A DNA stretch of 64,000 bases. Origin: Avena insularis. Taxonomy: Eukaryota > Streptophyta > Magnoliopsida > Poales > Poaceae. Position 1 is the first letter of the stretch. Every line of letters starts with the position of its first letter. The stretch covers positions 171,092,927-171,156,926 of the forward strand of contig CM042691.1 in assembly GCA_023614405.1 (NCBI GenBank), written 5' to 3'. The position numbers and the translations under genes were made by a program. This document shows, in pieces, positions 33,437 through 44,400 of the stretch. The notes under the pieces were generated by a model, which made no database searches, was not told the DNA's origin, and worked only from the letters and a program-made list of their open reading frames with translations.

Positions 33437-34726
33437 TGAAGGAAATATGCCTAGAGGCAATCATAGAGATGATTATATTTCTTATGTATCCATGAGTTAT
33501 TGTAATGTTCCTTGAATATCCATATAAGGCAACTTGTATTGATTGGCAATTATGTGAATCGTTTGTGGAAACCTTTACTTGCATGGTTATCCAAATAGTT
33601 GTCCCCAGTCAGAGTTCATGTGAGGACACACGTGAATATTAGACTAGCACATCGATTTGTTGATGACTATGTTTCGCAAGTCATAGACATGGAGATGTCA
33701 GACCAATGATGTGGACACATGTTATGAACATGGGGTTGCACTGACCCAACTTGAGACTGGCAATTAGACTTGCAGCTCTGTCTACACCTCGTGTACGTTT
33801 TGTCCTTAAACCTGAGATTGTCGCATGTACTTCAGATGTGGATCGACCTACTTTGGGGCTATCAGATGCTGCTCCGTAACTAGGTACTTATAAAGGTAGC
33901 TTTCGGGTTTGTTCTGAAGCATGCTTCAAGGCATGGTCAATCAAGATGGGATTTTCCCTCTCTACTTGAGAGATATCTATGGGCCCCTCGAGTGATCGGT
34001 TCCAGAAATGCATGGACGTGCTACATAAGGTTAAGAGTGAATCTAGTAAAGGGATTCCGAATCACAGTATCAAGAAATGGATGTCAGCTTGGAGCTAGAA
34101 CAAATATTGTGAGGCAAAGGGAAAGACATGTATTAAACCTTGTGATGGTTCGTCTGATATGATCTTTGTATGCATCTAGGAGTTGGCACGTCTTGCTAGA
34201 GGCCGCTACCAACTATAGAAAGAATAAGTGTATTCGTGTCATGTCTATATGTATATGAACCTATAGGGTCACACACTTAAGGTGTTGTAACGCTAATGAG
34301 GATTAGATTCGAATTAGACCAGACTTAGGCTACTAATGGGCTGCTAATGTAGAAGACCAATAGGGACGCCTATATAAGAGAGGGTGGGGCGTGCTGACCA
34401 GAGTTAGACCATTCCACCTAGCCGCCACTCCTCATGCCTGTGTTGCACGCGCGGACCTAGCAGTCCGGCGTCTAACGCTTCCATCCCGCACGTGTGGATA
34501 CCTCGGAGGTGCTACAACTGTGGCACTTGGACGAGCCGCGCAAGGGGAGCTGCTCGTGAACGAGGACGAGGAGGAGACGTAGAACATCTACACTACCTCA
34601 ACGCGCTTCATCAAGTTCCGCAACCGTGCGTCTAGTGGTAATACCGTGATCTATGACAACGGTAATCCTGGCTTACGCGGTAGAAAATTTATATTTGCGC
34701 TAGTGTAGCCTACCCGTATCCCTTCA
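33437..34726 (+). repeat. C1 3' LTR (1290 bp)
   Basis: The LTR begins TGAAGGAAATATGCC and ends CGTATCCCTTCA. It is collinear with the C2 5' LTR (57009-58309), differing by many substitutions and small indels. A TATA box lies at 34371-34377. Confidence 0.92.
34371..34377 (+). promoter_or_regulatory. TATA box of C1 3' LTR
   Basis: TATATAA is preceded by GGGACGCC and followed by a short purine stretch, about 350 nt before the LTR end. The same context is present in C2 (57950). Confidence 0.7.
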
Positions 34727-36208
34727 GGAGGTGTGCCCTCACCTTTGGGTTAGCCATATGGGACTGAAAGTTAATAGAAATACTAGGAAAAAGGGGAGCT
34801 AGCTGGAAGGGCCAAAAGCACCCAGCCTAGCAAGCAGCAGGACCAAGCCGGGTGGTCCACACGCGCCACCGCGGCCCAGCACGCGAGGCTATGGACAGCG
34901 GCTGCAGCCTCACACCGGCTGGGTGGGCCGACACACTTGCCTGGGCCCAGTGCGGGAGGCGGCCCCGTAGCGGTAGTTGGCTGGTCGGGTGGGATGACGC
35001 AACATCCCACGGCCCAGCGCGCGCTCGCCTGGGCTGTTTTCCCGCAAGCGGCAGCAAGCTGCACACCTCCCGCGCACCCTCTTCCCTGTCGACCTATCTA
35101 TCCGCTTGGGCCAGGTCAAAACCGGCCCAACAGTAACTTTGGCTATTTGTTGTCCCATTTTCTAGGGTGGCTTTCTCCTAGGCCAATTCCCTCTGGGGTT
35201 TTATCATAGTGAGAAAGTTTCCATATAAACTTTAATTTAAATATTTATTTAGTATATATTAATTCACAATTAACATATAATAAATATATATTATAAATTT
35301 CCATTTAACTGAAACACCTTCCGATCCTTTCCTTTCTTTATTTCTCCGAATAACTTCGGATCTCTCCCCGAAACAATTTCGGCTTTCTCTTTCTCTACTG
35401 TGATTCCAACTTACAGATGATCTCTAGATCATCGTACCCTTAAGTGTATCTCCCCATGGCTCAGGAATGGCACATACATGATCTATATCAATGATCAATA
35501 ACGGGACCAGGATGCCCATATTGAGCCATGTACATTCCATGATGACGATGTCATTTGAATCATAACCGTCGAGTCCAATTCCCTTTGTTTCTTTGATACG
35601 ACTCATCCGAGATCCGATCATTTGGTATCACATACCTTATTCAATCTCGTTACCAACAAGTACTGTTTCACTTGTTACACAATATTACATCCCCGTGCCT
35701 TAGTCACATGTTGCAACATTATAGATGTAATCTCAACAAGTCGGCCTTAAGTATCTTACCCATCATGCGGTTGAACAAATCCCGGTCCTGATTCATAGGC
35801 CTCTACCTGTTCCTATGGAATACCCAATGTACACATTTATAATCACCGTTCCACCGAGTGACGTTTGATGCAGTTGAAGCAGCCTCAGGAGATAGTTATT
35901 AATATGATCCCACAGTCTAAGGAGAAGGAGACTATGTTTTTGATTATTGCAACGATGAACCTCGTGACTTGATTGTCTCGCAATCTTTGGGTAATGTCAA
36001 TCACATCATTCACCAATGATATGACCTTGTTGCCAATTGGCACTATCACCCATGATAAAGAAATCTTGATCATCAATTCCCCAACGAACTAGTATGAATA
36101 GAGGCTACTAGGGAATTTTGTTTCATATCACACCTATAGCGATGTTTCCACTTCATACAGTTATAGCACAATATGAAATGTTAGTGTAATGGGATTAGGG
36201 GTCCCTCA
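34727..36208. other. Unclassified non-coding stretch between C1 and the Sabrina-like element
   Basis: I can support no gene. Bases 34740-35110 are GC-rich; 35200-35310 are very AT-rich; 35400-36200 read like a degraded LTR on the minus strand. Open frames are short and overlap on both strands without motifs. Confidence 0.35.
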
Positions 36209-37768
36209 TGATGCGCCTAGTTGATGTAGGTGCGCTTCTTCGGGAAACCCCAAGAGCAAGTTGTGATGGAACACAACAATAAGTCTTCCCTTAGTAAGAA
36301 ATCGAGGTTATCGAACCAGTAGGAGGAAGGAAACGTCACACAAGTGTTGCAAGCAACATGGAAACGTGCACAACACAAACTCAAGACTTTTCCCTAATGA
36401 ATAGTGAGGTTGTTAAACTCACTGGTTCCTGTAACAAAGGATTAACTGTATGGTGTGGAAGGTGATGATGGTTTGCAAACAGTAATAGTGGAAAATGTAT
36501 CAATGGTAAAGATCGGACCGGGGTCCATAGTTCACTAGAGGTTCTCTCCTTAGATAAACAACATGGCATGAAGGGTAAACAAATTGCAGCAGGGCAATTG
36601 ACAGGAAATGAGCAAGGCATAACAATGCAATACTAGACAAAAAGATCCTATGAGATTCGATTGGGCAATACAACAATATACATAGACCGCCATCCAACTG
36701 CATCTATGAATAGAAGTTCACCTTCAGGTTATCATCCGAACCCACTCCAGTATTAAGTTGCAAGCAACAGAGAACTGCTTTAAGAAAATTGTTTAAGGTA
36801 AACAATCCACTTGTTCCATGAACAAGAGACTGTTGTTTTCTCCATAGTGGCCACATCACATCTACAACCGAAGGGATTTATGTCACTTACCTTTGAAACT
36901 AGAGGCACGAACCCACTATCGAGCATAAATACCCCCTCTTGGAGTCACTAGGAACTACTTGGCCAAGATAGCTACTAACAACGGAGAGCATGCAAGATCA
37001 GAAACAACACTGACATGATAAAATCAAATATACAAAACCATTAATTAATTTGACATAGTAATCTCAATATCCATCGGATCCCCGCAAACACAACATGCAT
37101 GATTACAAATAGATTAGATCTTGATCATGAACGGAGCTCACAATATCTATAAATGAAAGCACAAGGAAGAGATACAACCATCTTGCTACTACATGGACCC
37201 ATAGTCCAAGGTGGAACTACTCATGCTTCATACCGGAGGCTGGCATGATGAAGAAGAAGGCCTCCGGGATGATCTCCCCTCCGGCAAGGTGCCGGGAAGA
37301 GCTTCAGATCCCCCCGATCTAGGGACGATGGTGGTGGCAGCTACAGATGGTTTCGTGGAATATTGATCGGGTGCCTAGTGTTTCTGCATCGGGGGCTTCT
37401 TATAGGCGAAGGGGCGAGCCAGGGGGCCACTAGGGCGGCTGCACCCCCTAGGCGCGGGGTGGGACCACCCGCACGGTCAGGGGGTGTGGCCCCCTGGTGA
37501 TCCTTCTCTGTCTCGTCTTCTGGCTTCGTGTTGCCCACGGTAAAATATTGACTTTGGATTTTGTCTCGTCCAATTCCGAGAATATTGATTTTCTGCCTTT
37601 CTAGAACTAAAAACAGAAGAAAACAGGCAACTGGCACTATGGCAACTTGTTAATAGGTTAGTTCCAGAAAACATATAAAAACACCTCAAAGTGTAGACAA
37701 ATCAAAGCAAAGTAGATACTAAACAAGCATGGAGCATAAAAAATTATAGATACATTTCCGACATATCA
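36209..37768 (-). repeat. Sabrina-like 3' LTR (1560 bp)
   Basis: On the + strand it runs from TGATGCGCCTAGTTGATG to GACATATCA, so on the minus strand it starts TGATATGTC and ends GCGCATCA. It is paired with 52690-54194. Bases 37435-37500 are rich in GGGG/CCCC runs. Confidence 0.9.
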
Positions 37769-38455
37769 AGCATCCCCAAGCTTAAATCCTGCTCGTCCTC
37801 GGGTAGGTAAGTGATAAAAAGAATAATTTGTGAGGTGACATGCACCATCAAAACCAAGATCGAACGATTTGCAAGCATTGAAAGCTGGGATCAAAGAAAT
37901 CTAAACTTGTGCATGCAAGATGGAGTTCTAACAATAAGAAAAAGTAACTATGCATGCAACATTAAAGTCTACAAACAAAGATCATGACTAACATGCATTG
38001 AAAAACATTTGTTTGTTTCACATACAGAAAACATGGCATAGTGGCATTCAACTTGTCCCTCATAGAGTAGCAAATAGATGCATAGGACACCTTCAAAGTT
38101 CATAAGAGTGACGAGATACAAATAGCACAAGAACAAGTATTATCACAATATGCATCAATCAAGAAGTTTTGGGACACTGCACATAGAACTAAGAATGGCA
38201 ACTATCCTCTCTTAATGGTTCCTAAAGGTAGAAGGTGGAGACTTAATATAATAGTGGAAGAAATGCCATTCATAAGGGAAGCAGGGATTTCAAGTTTCAA
38301 AAAGGGTTTCCAAAAATTATGATACTTGTTAGCTTTCAGCCCTCATTGCCCCTATCATAAGAATCTTGAAATGATTAAGGTTAAAGTGAACAAACTATGG
38401 AGTATATGCTTGACAAAGTATAAGTTGGCAATCTCATGTCCCTTGAATACGAGGG
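37769..38455 (-). other. Sabrina-like purine tract and 3' interior
   Basis: On the minus strand AGCTTGGGGATGCT directly precedes the 3' LTR and is the probable plus-strand primer. The remaining 670 bp have no supported coding frame. The segment ends at GAGGG (38451-38455), one half of the N1 target duplication. Confidence 0.65.
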
Positions 38456-41400
38456 TGTAAGGTTCCCAACCTTTAATAAGGTAGAGATCCCTGTGTTTAC
38501 AATGCTAGTCCCTGGATTAATAGCTAGCATCCACAGTTAAGATGTAATATCAAGAAACAAAGGTCATAATACAACTTTATAACGAGGAAGAAAATAATTT
38601 ATTACATCTTACATAGCTCATTTGGCTATCTCATTACAATGCAGCAGAATATAACAATAGCATGAGGTCCTTCATCTTCAAAGTGCCCCAGGCAGACATG
38701 TTGTTTGTAGACTTGTAATCCTAATCAACAAACTTTACTAACATCAAACAAACCTTCAACATAACAATTTACATCCACAAGGGTCAATACATTTGAATTG
38801 TATTGGCAAGTGATACTATAGTAGTATAGTGGAGTCTATCATCTATATGCATTTGGCTAAGTGGAGCTTAGGCTTGCTTTGCTCAAAATAGATTTTCCTT
38901 ATCATTTTAAAACACTAAGTTTTTGCTTGACAAAAATATCACCCAAGGAACCACCAATAGAAATTGGTGAACCTTAAACCCTTGTTCAACCACAAGTTTT
39001 TAACTTAGAAATTTGGATGATGAGATTCTTGATAGCTTCCATGTCTTGAAGCTCAAATTGTCCTTTTCCAGGGACATGGCTAAGTACTTAGATTTTTACA
39101 CTCTGCAGAGGTTGTGCACTTTCCCCACAAGACTTGGTTTCACCAAGACAAGATCTTTCAGAAGACTTTCCTTAGACCAGAATGGACGCGTTCCAACCTA
39201 TCATTCCCCTACCACCAACTGTCCATTTGGCTAAGTTATTGCAACCTATATGATCCAGGCAGAGCCCATAATGCCATGTGGTTGCACTTGAAGCTTCTCA
39301 ACATTTGACATCTCAAATCCCTTTGTTCCTGGGTGGCCATCCACAAGTGAGATACACAAGGTTCACCAGTCCCCTGGCCTTGTGTAACCACTCAACATAA
39401 ACCATTCTTTACATTCCACCCAGGTGATTCATTCACTTAGTTGTTTTATTAAACAAAACACAAGTCCTCAGACTTAGAAATTTTTCCATAGTATGAATGT
39501 ACATTCCACCCTTGTTTTCGACTAGCTAAGCTAAGCATGATAGTAATAGGGATCTTAACTTAGAAAATTTCTACTAAGGTTTCATCTACTAGGATTTCCC
39601 ATAGCATGGTTTATACTTAGCAAAAATTCCATGCAAATCTTAATTACAAATATCACTAATGCATAGTGAAAATAGTAGGACAAAGTATGAAGCATCACTT
39701 GCCTTTTTGGTAGAGGGTATAAGTTCACTCCTTGATCTTTGCAATGTTCACACACTTCAAGTCACTACAATTCGATCAAGCAAACAACATTTCAAACTAC
39801 CATTCAAGCAATTCAACACATAAAATAATAATAACAAAACAATGCATGCAAGCATGCTAAAGATTGTTTTATTTGGAGAAGTGGTTTCTAATGGTTCATA
39901 AACATTTGAAAACACCTAATGATCAATTTATAAAGTGACAAAATCATTTGTAAAAGATTTCACTTCATAAACCATTTTTAGACTAAGTCATTATTTTATG
40001 TGGTGTAGAAATGCTTTTAATAAGACAAAATTCTATAGGTTTCAAAAAATATGTTTTCAAACCATATAACCTTGTGTTTAGGGTCAGAGAGTTTATTTCC
40101 AAAACATTTCTCTAAGGTTTTCTTCAAAAACCATTTTTAATAATTAAACCATATTTTTATTTGACTAGTATTGGTTTAAATCAAAGATTTATTCTTTTGC
40201 TTCACCAAATACATTTTTGAAACCACAAAGTGATTCCTATGGTCAGTAGGTTCAAAACACACCATTTGCCAAAGATTTTATCCTCAAAATCATTTTGGAA
40301 TAAATTTTGTAACCTAAACATGCACACACAAGTTTCTGTAAAAACAAACAATTTAACAAAAGCTATTTTCTAAACAAAGTGCATGGTTGGCTAGGGCTTG
40401 TCTTGCTGAATCCATTCATATAAAGTTTGCAAAATTTGGACGTGTAGATTAAAAGTTATAGATTTTACAAAATCTAACTTCTAATAGATCAAATATGTTT
40501 TAATTCAAACGAGCATAGCCACGTGGCGCTTTCCTATTCGTGCGTACCCTTTTGCGTGGTTCGGTCACTGTGAGGCATCAGATCTAAGTTAGATCGAGCG
40601 GCACAGATTGCATACCCTTTCGGTGTTAAGTGATTCTATTGCATCCTTACGATCTGCATCCAACAGCTAGCGATGATCTGACCAAACTCTGGCGGCGCTC
40701 AGCGGCAGCGCGCGGGGGCGACGCTCGGCTAGCGGCGGAGCTGGCGATAGAGGAAGCAAGGAAGAAGAAGAGATGGCTCACCATGATCACCGTGGCGTGG
40801 GGAAGCTCAAGGTACTCGCGGTTGGTCAAGGGGCGCACTGGGGTTGCAGGAATTCCTCGTCGGAGTTGCGTCTGACGACGGCCACGCTCTGTCGTCGTCG
40901 AGGGCGGCGCTACGGGTCACGAAGAAACAAACGGAGGACACGGTTAGCTTCGTAAGCAAGTCACGGACATGCGTGTATCAAAAGGAGGGCAAGGGGGGTC
41001 TGGTCTCACCGGTAGGGTTCGTTGGAGCGGAGGCAGACGGTGACGCTGCACTGGCGGTGACGTTGTCGAGCTTGTAGAGCACGTGCGGGTGAGCTGGCGA
41101 TACGGGAAGGTCCGCTAGGAGATGGGGATCACGGCTGTGTGCTCGAGGAGGCAAGGTGCGGTAGGGTCCGGCCGGAATCGACGCCGGAACTCGTCGGGGC
41201 AGTGGAGCTTCGTAGAGGAATTAGGACGGCCTGGGGGCACGCTTGGGTGAGGCGACATAGGGGAATGAGAGAGGGAAGGCTGGCGATTAAGAAGGCGTCA
41301 TCGCATGTGCATTACATGGCGTGGTTAACGCATATTCACGCCGGCAATTCATCGGCAGTAATGGCCAGAGGAGGGGGGCGCGGTCAGCGGCGGGTGGGGA

Positions 41401-42524
41401 AGAAAGAGCTAGCGGTGGGGTCCGCTTGGCAGCGTGAGAGAAGGAGAGGGAACAGGGTCCACCGGTCATACACTGTGCGGGTAAGATATTTGGTCTGAAG
41501 CGTTTTCTGCAGGAGAGGAGCAGTGGGTTAGCTGGGCTTAGTTGGGCCAGGCTAGTTGGGCTGGGTCCTTTATATATTTTTTATTTTGTTTGTTTTTCTC
41601 TTTTGATTTTTATTTTTTGATTTTGAATAAGCAATTCAAACATCCATTTGACTTCAAACCTTTTCCAAAATTTGTGTAGGTTTAAATATTGATTAGTAGC
41701 ACAATCTGATGTCAATTTTGGGAATATATTTTATTCTTTTTGGGGTCTTTTTAATTAATAAAAAGGGCCCTTGTTTTAAATCAAATAGGATTTAATAATG
41801 TTTTTAATTTCCATTTGACTTCTAAATTCTTCCAAAACCTTTCAGTAAGTTTTGTTTACTTAAAAGAGTGTCAAATAATTCATCTTGAATTATTTGGAAA
41901 AGTTTTTAATAAGATTTATTAATCATTTAAAATTTGGGTTTGTCTTTATTCTAATAGGATTTGGTCTAAGCCATTTTATTTAATTTTGGCAATTCTTTAA
42001 CCAATATTTTTATTTGGATTTGGATTATAACTTAATCCACTTGTTTATGGTTTAGGCCAAGATTTGATTTGGTCTTTAAATATTCTTTATTTAATAATTC
42101 TTTCTTCATCTTATAAAATTCATATCTTTTTATTTAGAGATCCAAACTTGGTGATTCCAATTTATATGGTCTTATAATATTTCTATTTGTCTTTCTTGAT
42201 CATTTGTAAAAGTTTGTTGGCAAATTTTTATATGGATCAAATCCGTAGGCTTGGAGATAACTTGGAAATGATTTTCTTCCATTAGGGTTTTAGGATTTGG
42301 ATTATTTTCCAAGTGTTTAAATTTCCAGATACATTCATTGAGGAATGCAATTCACTTGATTTGGATTTTGCTAAATTCAAACTTTAACCTAAGTTTGTTC
42401 AAGATGGGATTTTAAGTTTCTATTTTAGAAACTAAAGTTTCTTTTCACCCTGATTTTCAACAAAAATTATTTTTGTATATTTATTTTTCACATTACAAGA
42501 TTTGGAAAATCTTGGGATGTGACA
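38456..42524 (-). repeat. N1 3' LTR (4069 bp)
   Basis: On the + strand it runs from TGTAAGGTTCCCAACC to GGGATGTGACA. The middle (about 40500-41560) is GC-rich; its open frames are not conserved between the LTR copies and are not genes. It differs from the right copy by scattered substitutions and an indel near 40715. Confidence 0.93.
39059..39110 (-). promoter_or_regulatory. Structured LTR block, N1 3' LTR copy
   Basis: Given on + coordinates: H3 stem TGTCC (39059-39063) with GGACA (39072-39076) and an 8-nt loop; P2 CTAAGTACTTAG (39080-39091); P1 CTCTGCAGAG (39101-39110). Order and spacing are as in the other copies when read on the minus strand. Confidence 0.6.
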
Positions 42525-42545
42525 GGCTACCAACCTTAAAATAAA
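42525..42545 (-). other. N1 putative polypurine tract
   Basis: On the minus strand TTTTAAGGTTGGTAGCC immediately precedes the 3' LTR start, TGTCACATCCC. It is a weak purine tract (AAGGTTGG) for this position. It is assigned by location more than by composition. Confidence 0.4.
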
Positions 42546-42632
42546 TCTCGTCCCGAGATTTGGGGAGGCTAGGGTTACAAGTTGGCTCAAAGCATCTAGG
42601 GTACTACCACCCTTAAAAAATTTCCAACTAAG

Positions 42633-43514
42633 TTACATATTGGACTTCTTGGGATCCTGTTGAAATCTCTCTGGACAAACATCTGCATAGTATCCTTTGT
42701 TTCCACATTTGAAACATGTGACAAGGCTGAGATCCTTCATAGGCTTGTTTATCTTGTGCTTCATCTTTTCTGGACAGTTGCTTGCATAATGTCCTTGGTT
42801 ACCACAATTGTAACATGTGATAAGATTGAATTCTTCACGTATCTTCTGTGGGCAAGTTGCTACATAATGGCCTAGCTCTTTGCAGTTGTTGCACCACACT
42901 TGGCTAATCTCCTTATATTTCTGCTTCTCTGGACATTCACTGGCATAGTGTCCCATTTGTTTGCAATGACCACATTGCACATGGCTTTTGTCCTTCTTTT
43001 TCTTGGATTTCTCCAAAGCTAGGAGTGCTTCTAGTTCATGTTCTTCATATGTTATCTCATAGGTAGGAATGTCTACTGGTTTCCTTGACCTTCTATTACT
43101 CCTTGGATAATACATATGTCTCCTCTTTGGTCCTTTAAATTGAGTCATGTTGCTGGGAGGTACAAGCTGAGATTTTCCTTTGTCTTCATCCTTCTTGGTA
43201 GACTTGGCTCTCTCATGGTAGTCTGCAATCAGTTGTTGCACTCCACCTTGTTTCCTTTGTTCAACTATGGAATAGATGGGGCATTGGATAGGGACATGAT
43301 TGTTTCCTTCACATAGGTAACAAGTAGCTTGGGATGTGGGGCATTGGTCAATTGGATGTTTCTCTTCACAATTGGGGCATTGATCTCCATGCTCCTTGGA
43401 AGTGTGATCCTTGTCTCCACAAATATTGCAAGCTTGGGTTCCTTCTAGTATAACATCTTTGTCATCCTTGTTGTCATAAGCTCCTTGGGAAGAGTTTTCT
43501 CCCATGTTGATCAT
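42633..43514 (-). CDS. N1 zinc-knuckle-array protein (up to seven CCHC-type motifs)
   Basis: The frame is uninterrupted, 293 residues from ATG 43514 (MINMGENSS); it is open upstream to a TTG at 43526. An N-terminal cluster has a variant CNIC...C motif, CPNCEEKHPIDQC and a canonical CYLCEGNNHVPIQC. A basic middle follows (GPKRRHMYYPRSNRRSRK). After an acidic helix-like stretch come four regularly spaced motifs: CGHCKQMGHYASEC, CNNCKELGHYVATC, CYNCGNQGHYASNC and CFKCGNKGYYADVC, the last with His replaced by Tyr. Such motifs bind single-stranded nucleic acid; retroelement gag usually has one or two. No capsid domain is seen. The likely role is RNA binding, packaging or chaperoning, but that is inference. 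A captured cellular zinc-knuckle gene of the CNBP type is the alternative. Confidence 0.72.
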   Translation of the reverse strand: MINMGENSSQGAYDNKDDKDVILEGTQACNICGDKDHTSKEHGDQCPNCEEKHPIDQCPTSQATCYLCEGNNHVPIQCPIYSIVEQRKQGGVQQLIADYHERAKSTKKDEDKGKSQLVPPSNMTQFKGPKRRHMYYPRSNRRSRKPVDIPTYEITYEEHELEALLALEKSKKKKDKSHVQCGHCKQMGHYASECPEKQKYKEISQVWCNNCKELGHYVATCPQKIREEFNLITCYNCGNQGHYASNCPEKMKHKINKPMKDLSLVTCFKCGNKGYYADVCPERFQQDPKKSNM

Positions 43515-43714
43515 TTGAGTAGCCAACCTTGCAACAATTGGGATTGAGTTTTCAAAATTTCTTGCATGGTTGGGTCTATCTCATTGTTGTTGGCTATAAA
43601 TTGAGCTATCACTTGGTTCAACTGGGTTTGTCTTGCAAGCAGTTGGTCTCTCATGTTGTTCTCTTGGTTGTTGTTGTCACCATCCTTGATGTTGGAGTCT
43701 TTTGGAGAAGTCAT
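43511..43714 (-). CDS. N1 short gag-N-terminus-like ORF
   Basis: This has 67 residues from ATG 43714 (MTSPKDSNIKDGDNNNQ). The segment QLLARQTQLNQVIAQFIANNN resembles QLMTPQTQLMQMMTQFMEN of G1 gag (about 3391-3447), so this is the gag N-terminal linker of the same lineage. The stop TGA (43513-43511) overlaps the ATG of the zinc-knuckle ORF (ATGA). Either the two were one ORF broken by a one-base indel, or the downstream protein is reached by reinitiation or frameshifting. The sequence alone cannot decide. Confidence 0.55.
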   Translation of the reverse strand: MTSPKDSNIKDGDNNNQENNMRDQLLARQTQLNQVIAQFIANNNEIDPTMQEILKTQSQLLQGWLLK

Positions 43715-44386
43715 CTGTTTGGGTTGGATTTGGATTAGAATAGGCAAAAGATTTCTAAGGAAATAATTCTAATCACACACATCACAATTCACACAAGCAA
43801 TGTGCAAGCAATCACAAACATTCCACTCAAACAACAAAGTTCAAGCACATTTTTGTTACAACACATAAGTTGGTGGGTTTGACTTAAACTAAATATGGTG
43901 GTCCATCTATATGGTTTACTTGAAATTTTCCTTCCTTCTTGGTTGATTCTTCATGAACAAGATCTTTATATCCTTGGAGAATTTCATGCATCTGGATCTC
44001 AAAACTTCAAGGTGATGATGGTTCCTTCTAAGTTGTGTTTCCTTAGTTCTCAAGTCTTGAGTAACATTTCTTGTCTCACTTGTAGTCCTTAGTAATATCT
44101 AAGGTTGAAGTCCTTGATGATAATGTTGAAGATGTTGAAGTCATTAGAGTTGAAGATGTTGAAGTCATTAGAGTTGATGAAGTCCTTTGCTCATGGTGAA
44201 GTCTTTGGCCATGGGGTAGGCTTGTCCATCAAGTTTGAAATAGAAGATATGTAGAGTTAAAACCAAAATGGTTGAGGAAAGAGTTTACAAGATTGTTTGT
44301 AAATAAGTTTTGGAACAAATACAACTCCTATTTTTCTAAGGGGTTTTGTCCAATCCTAGGTTTACAAATTCTACAGGCAACACAAT

Positions 44387-44398
44387 GCTCTGATACCA
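44387..44398 (-). other. N1 primer-binding site
   Basis: On the minus strand TGGTATCAGAGC, two bases after the 5' LTR end, matches the initiator tRNA-Met complement perfectly. It fixes element polarity. Confidence 0.9.
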
Positions 44399-44400
44399 TC

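Larger units (their letters stand above)
27934..34726 (+). mobile_element. C1: Angela/BARE-like Ty1-copia element, 5' LTR truncated
   Basis: The order is 5' LTR remnant, methionine-type primer site, a 1.36-kb leader, gag, protease, integrase, RT, RNase H, purine tract and 3' LTR. Integrase before RT marks Ty1-copia. The LTR start, TGAAGGAAATATGCC, resembles the Angela/BARE group of grasses. After one early frameshift the whole gag-pol is a single frame with eight in-frame stops. A second member of the family, C2, lies at 57009. The target duplication cannot be tested because the 5' end is lost. Confidence 0.92.

Noticed and set aside
34783..35209. Six overlapping frames on both strands between C1 and the Sabrina-like element
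   Set aside because: This is a short GC-rich patch. No frame has a motif, and none is favoured over its complement.
40630..41498. Frames in the N1 left LTR that look gene-like
   Set aside because: The homologous right LTR (46575-47391) differs in frame because of an indel and substitutions, so the frames are not conserved. It is LTR promoter or leader sequence.
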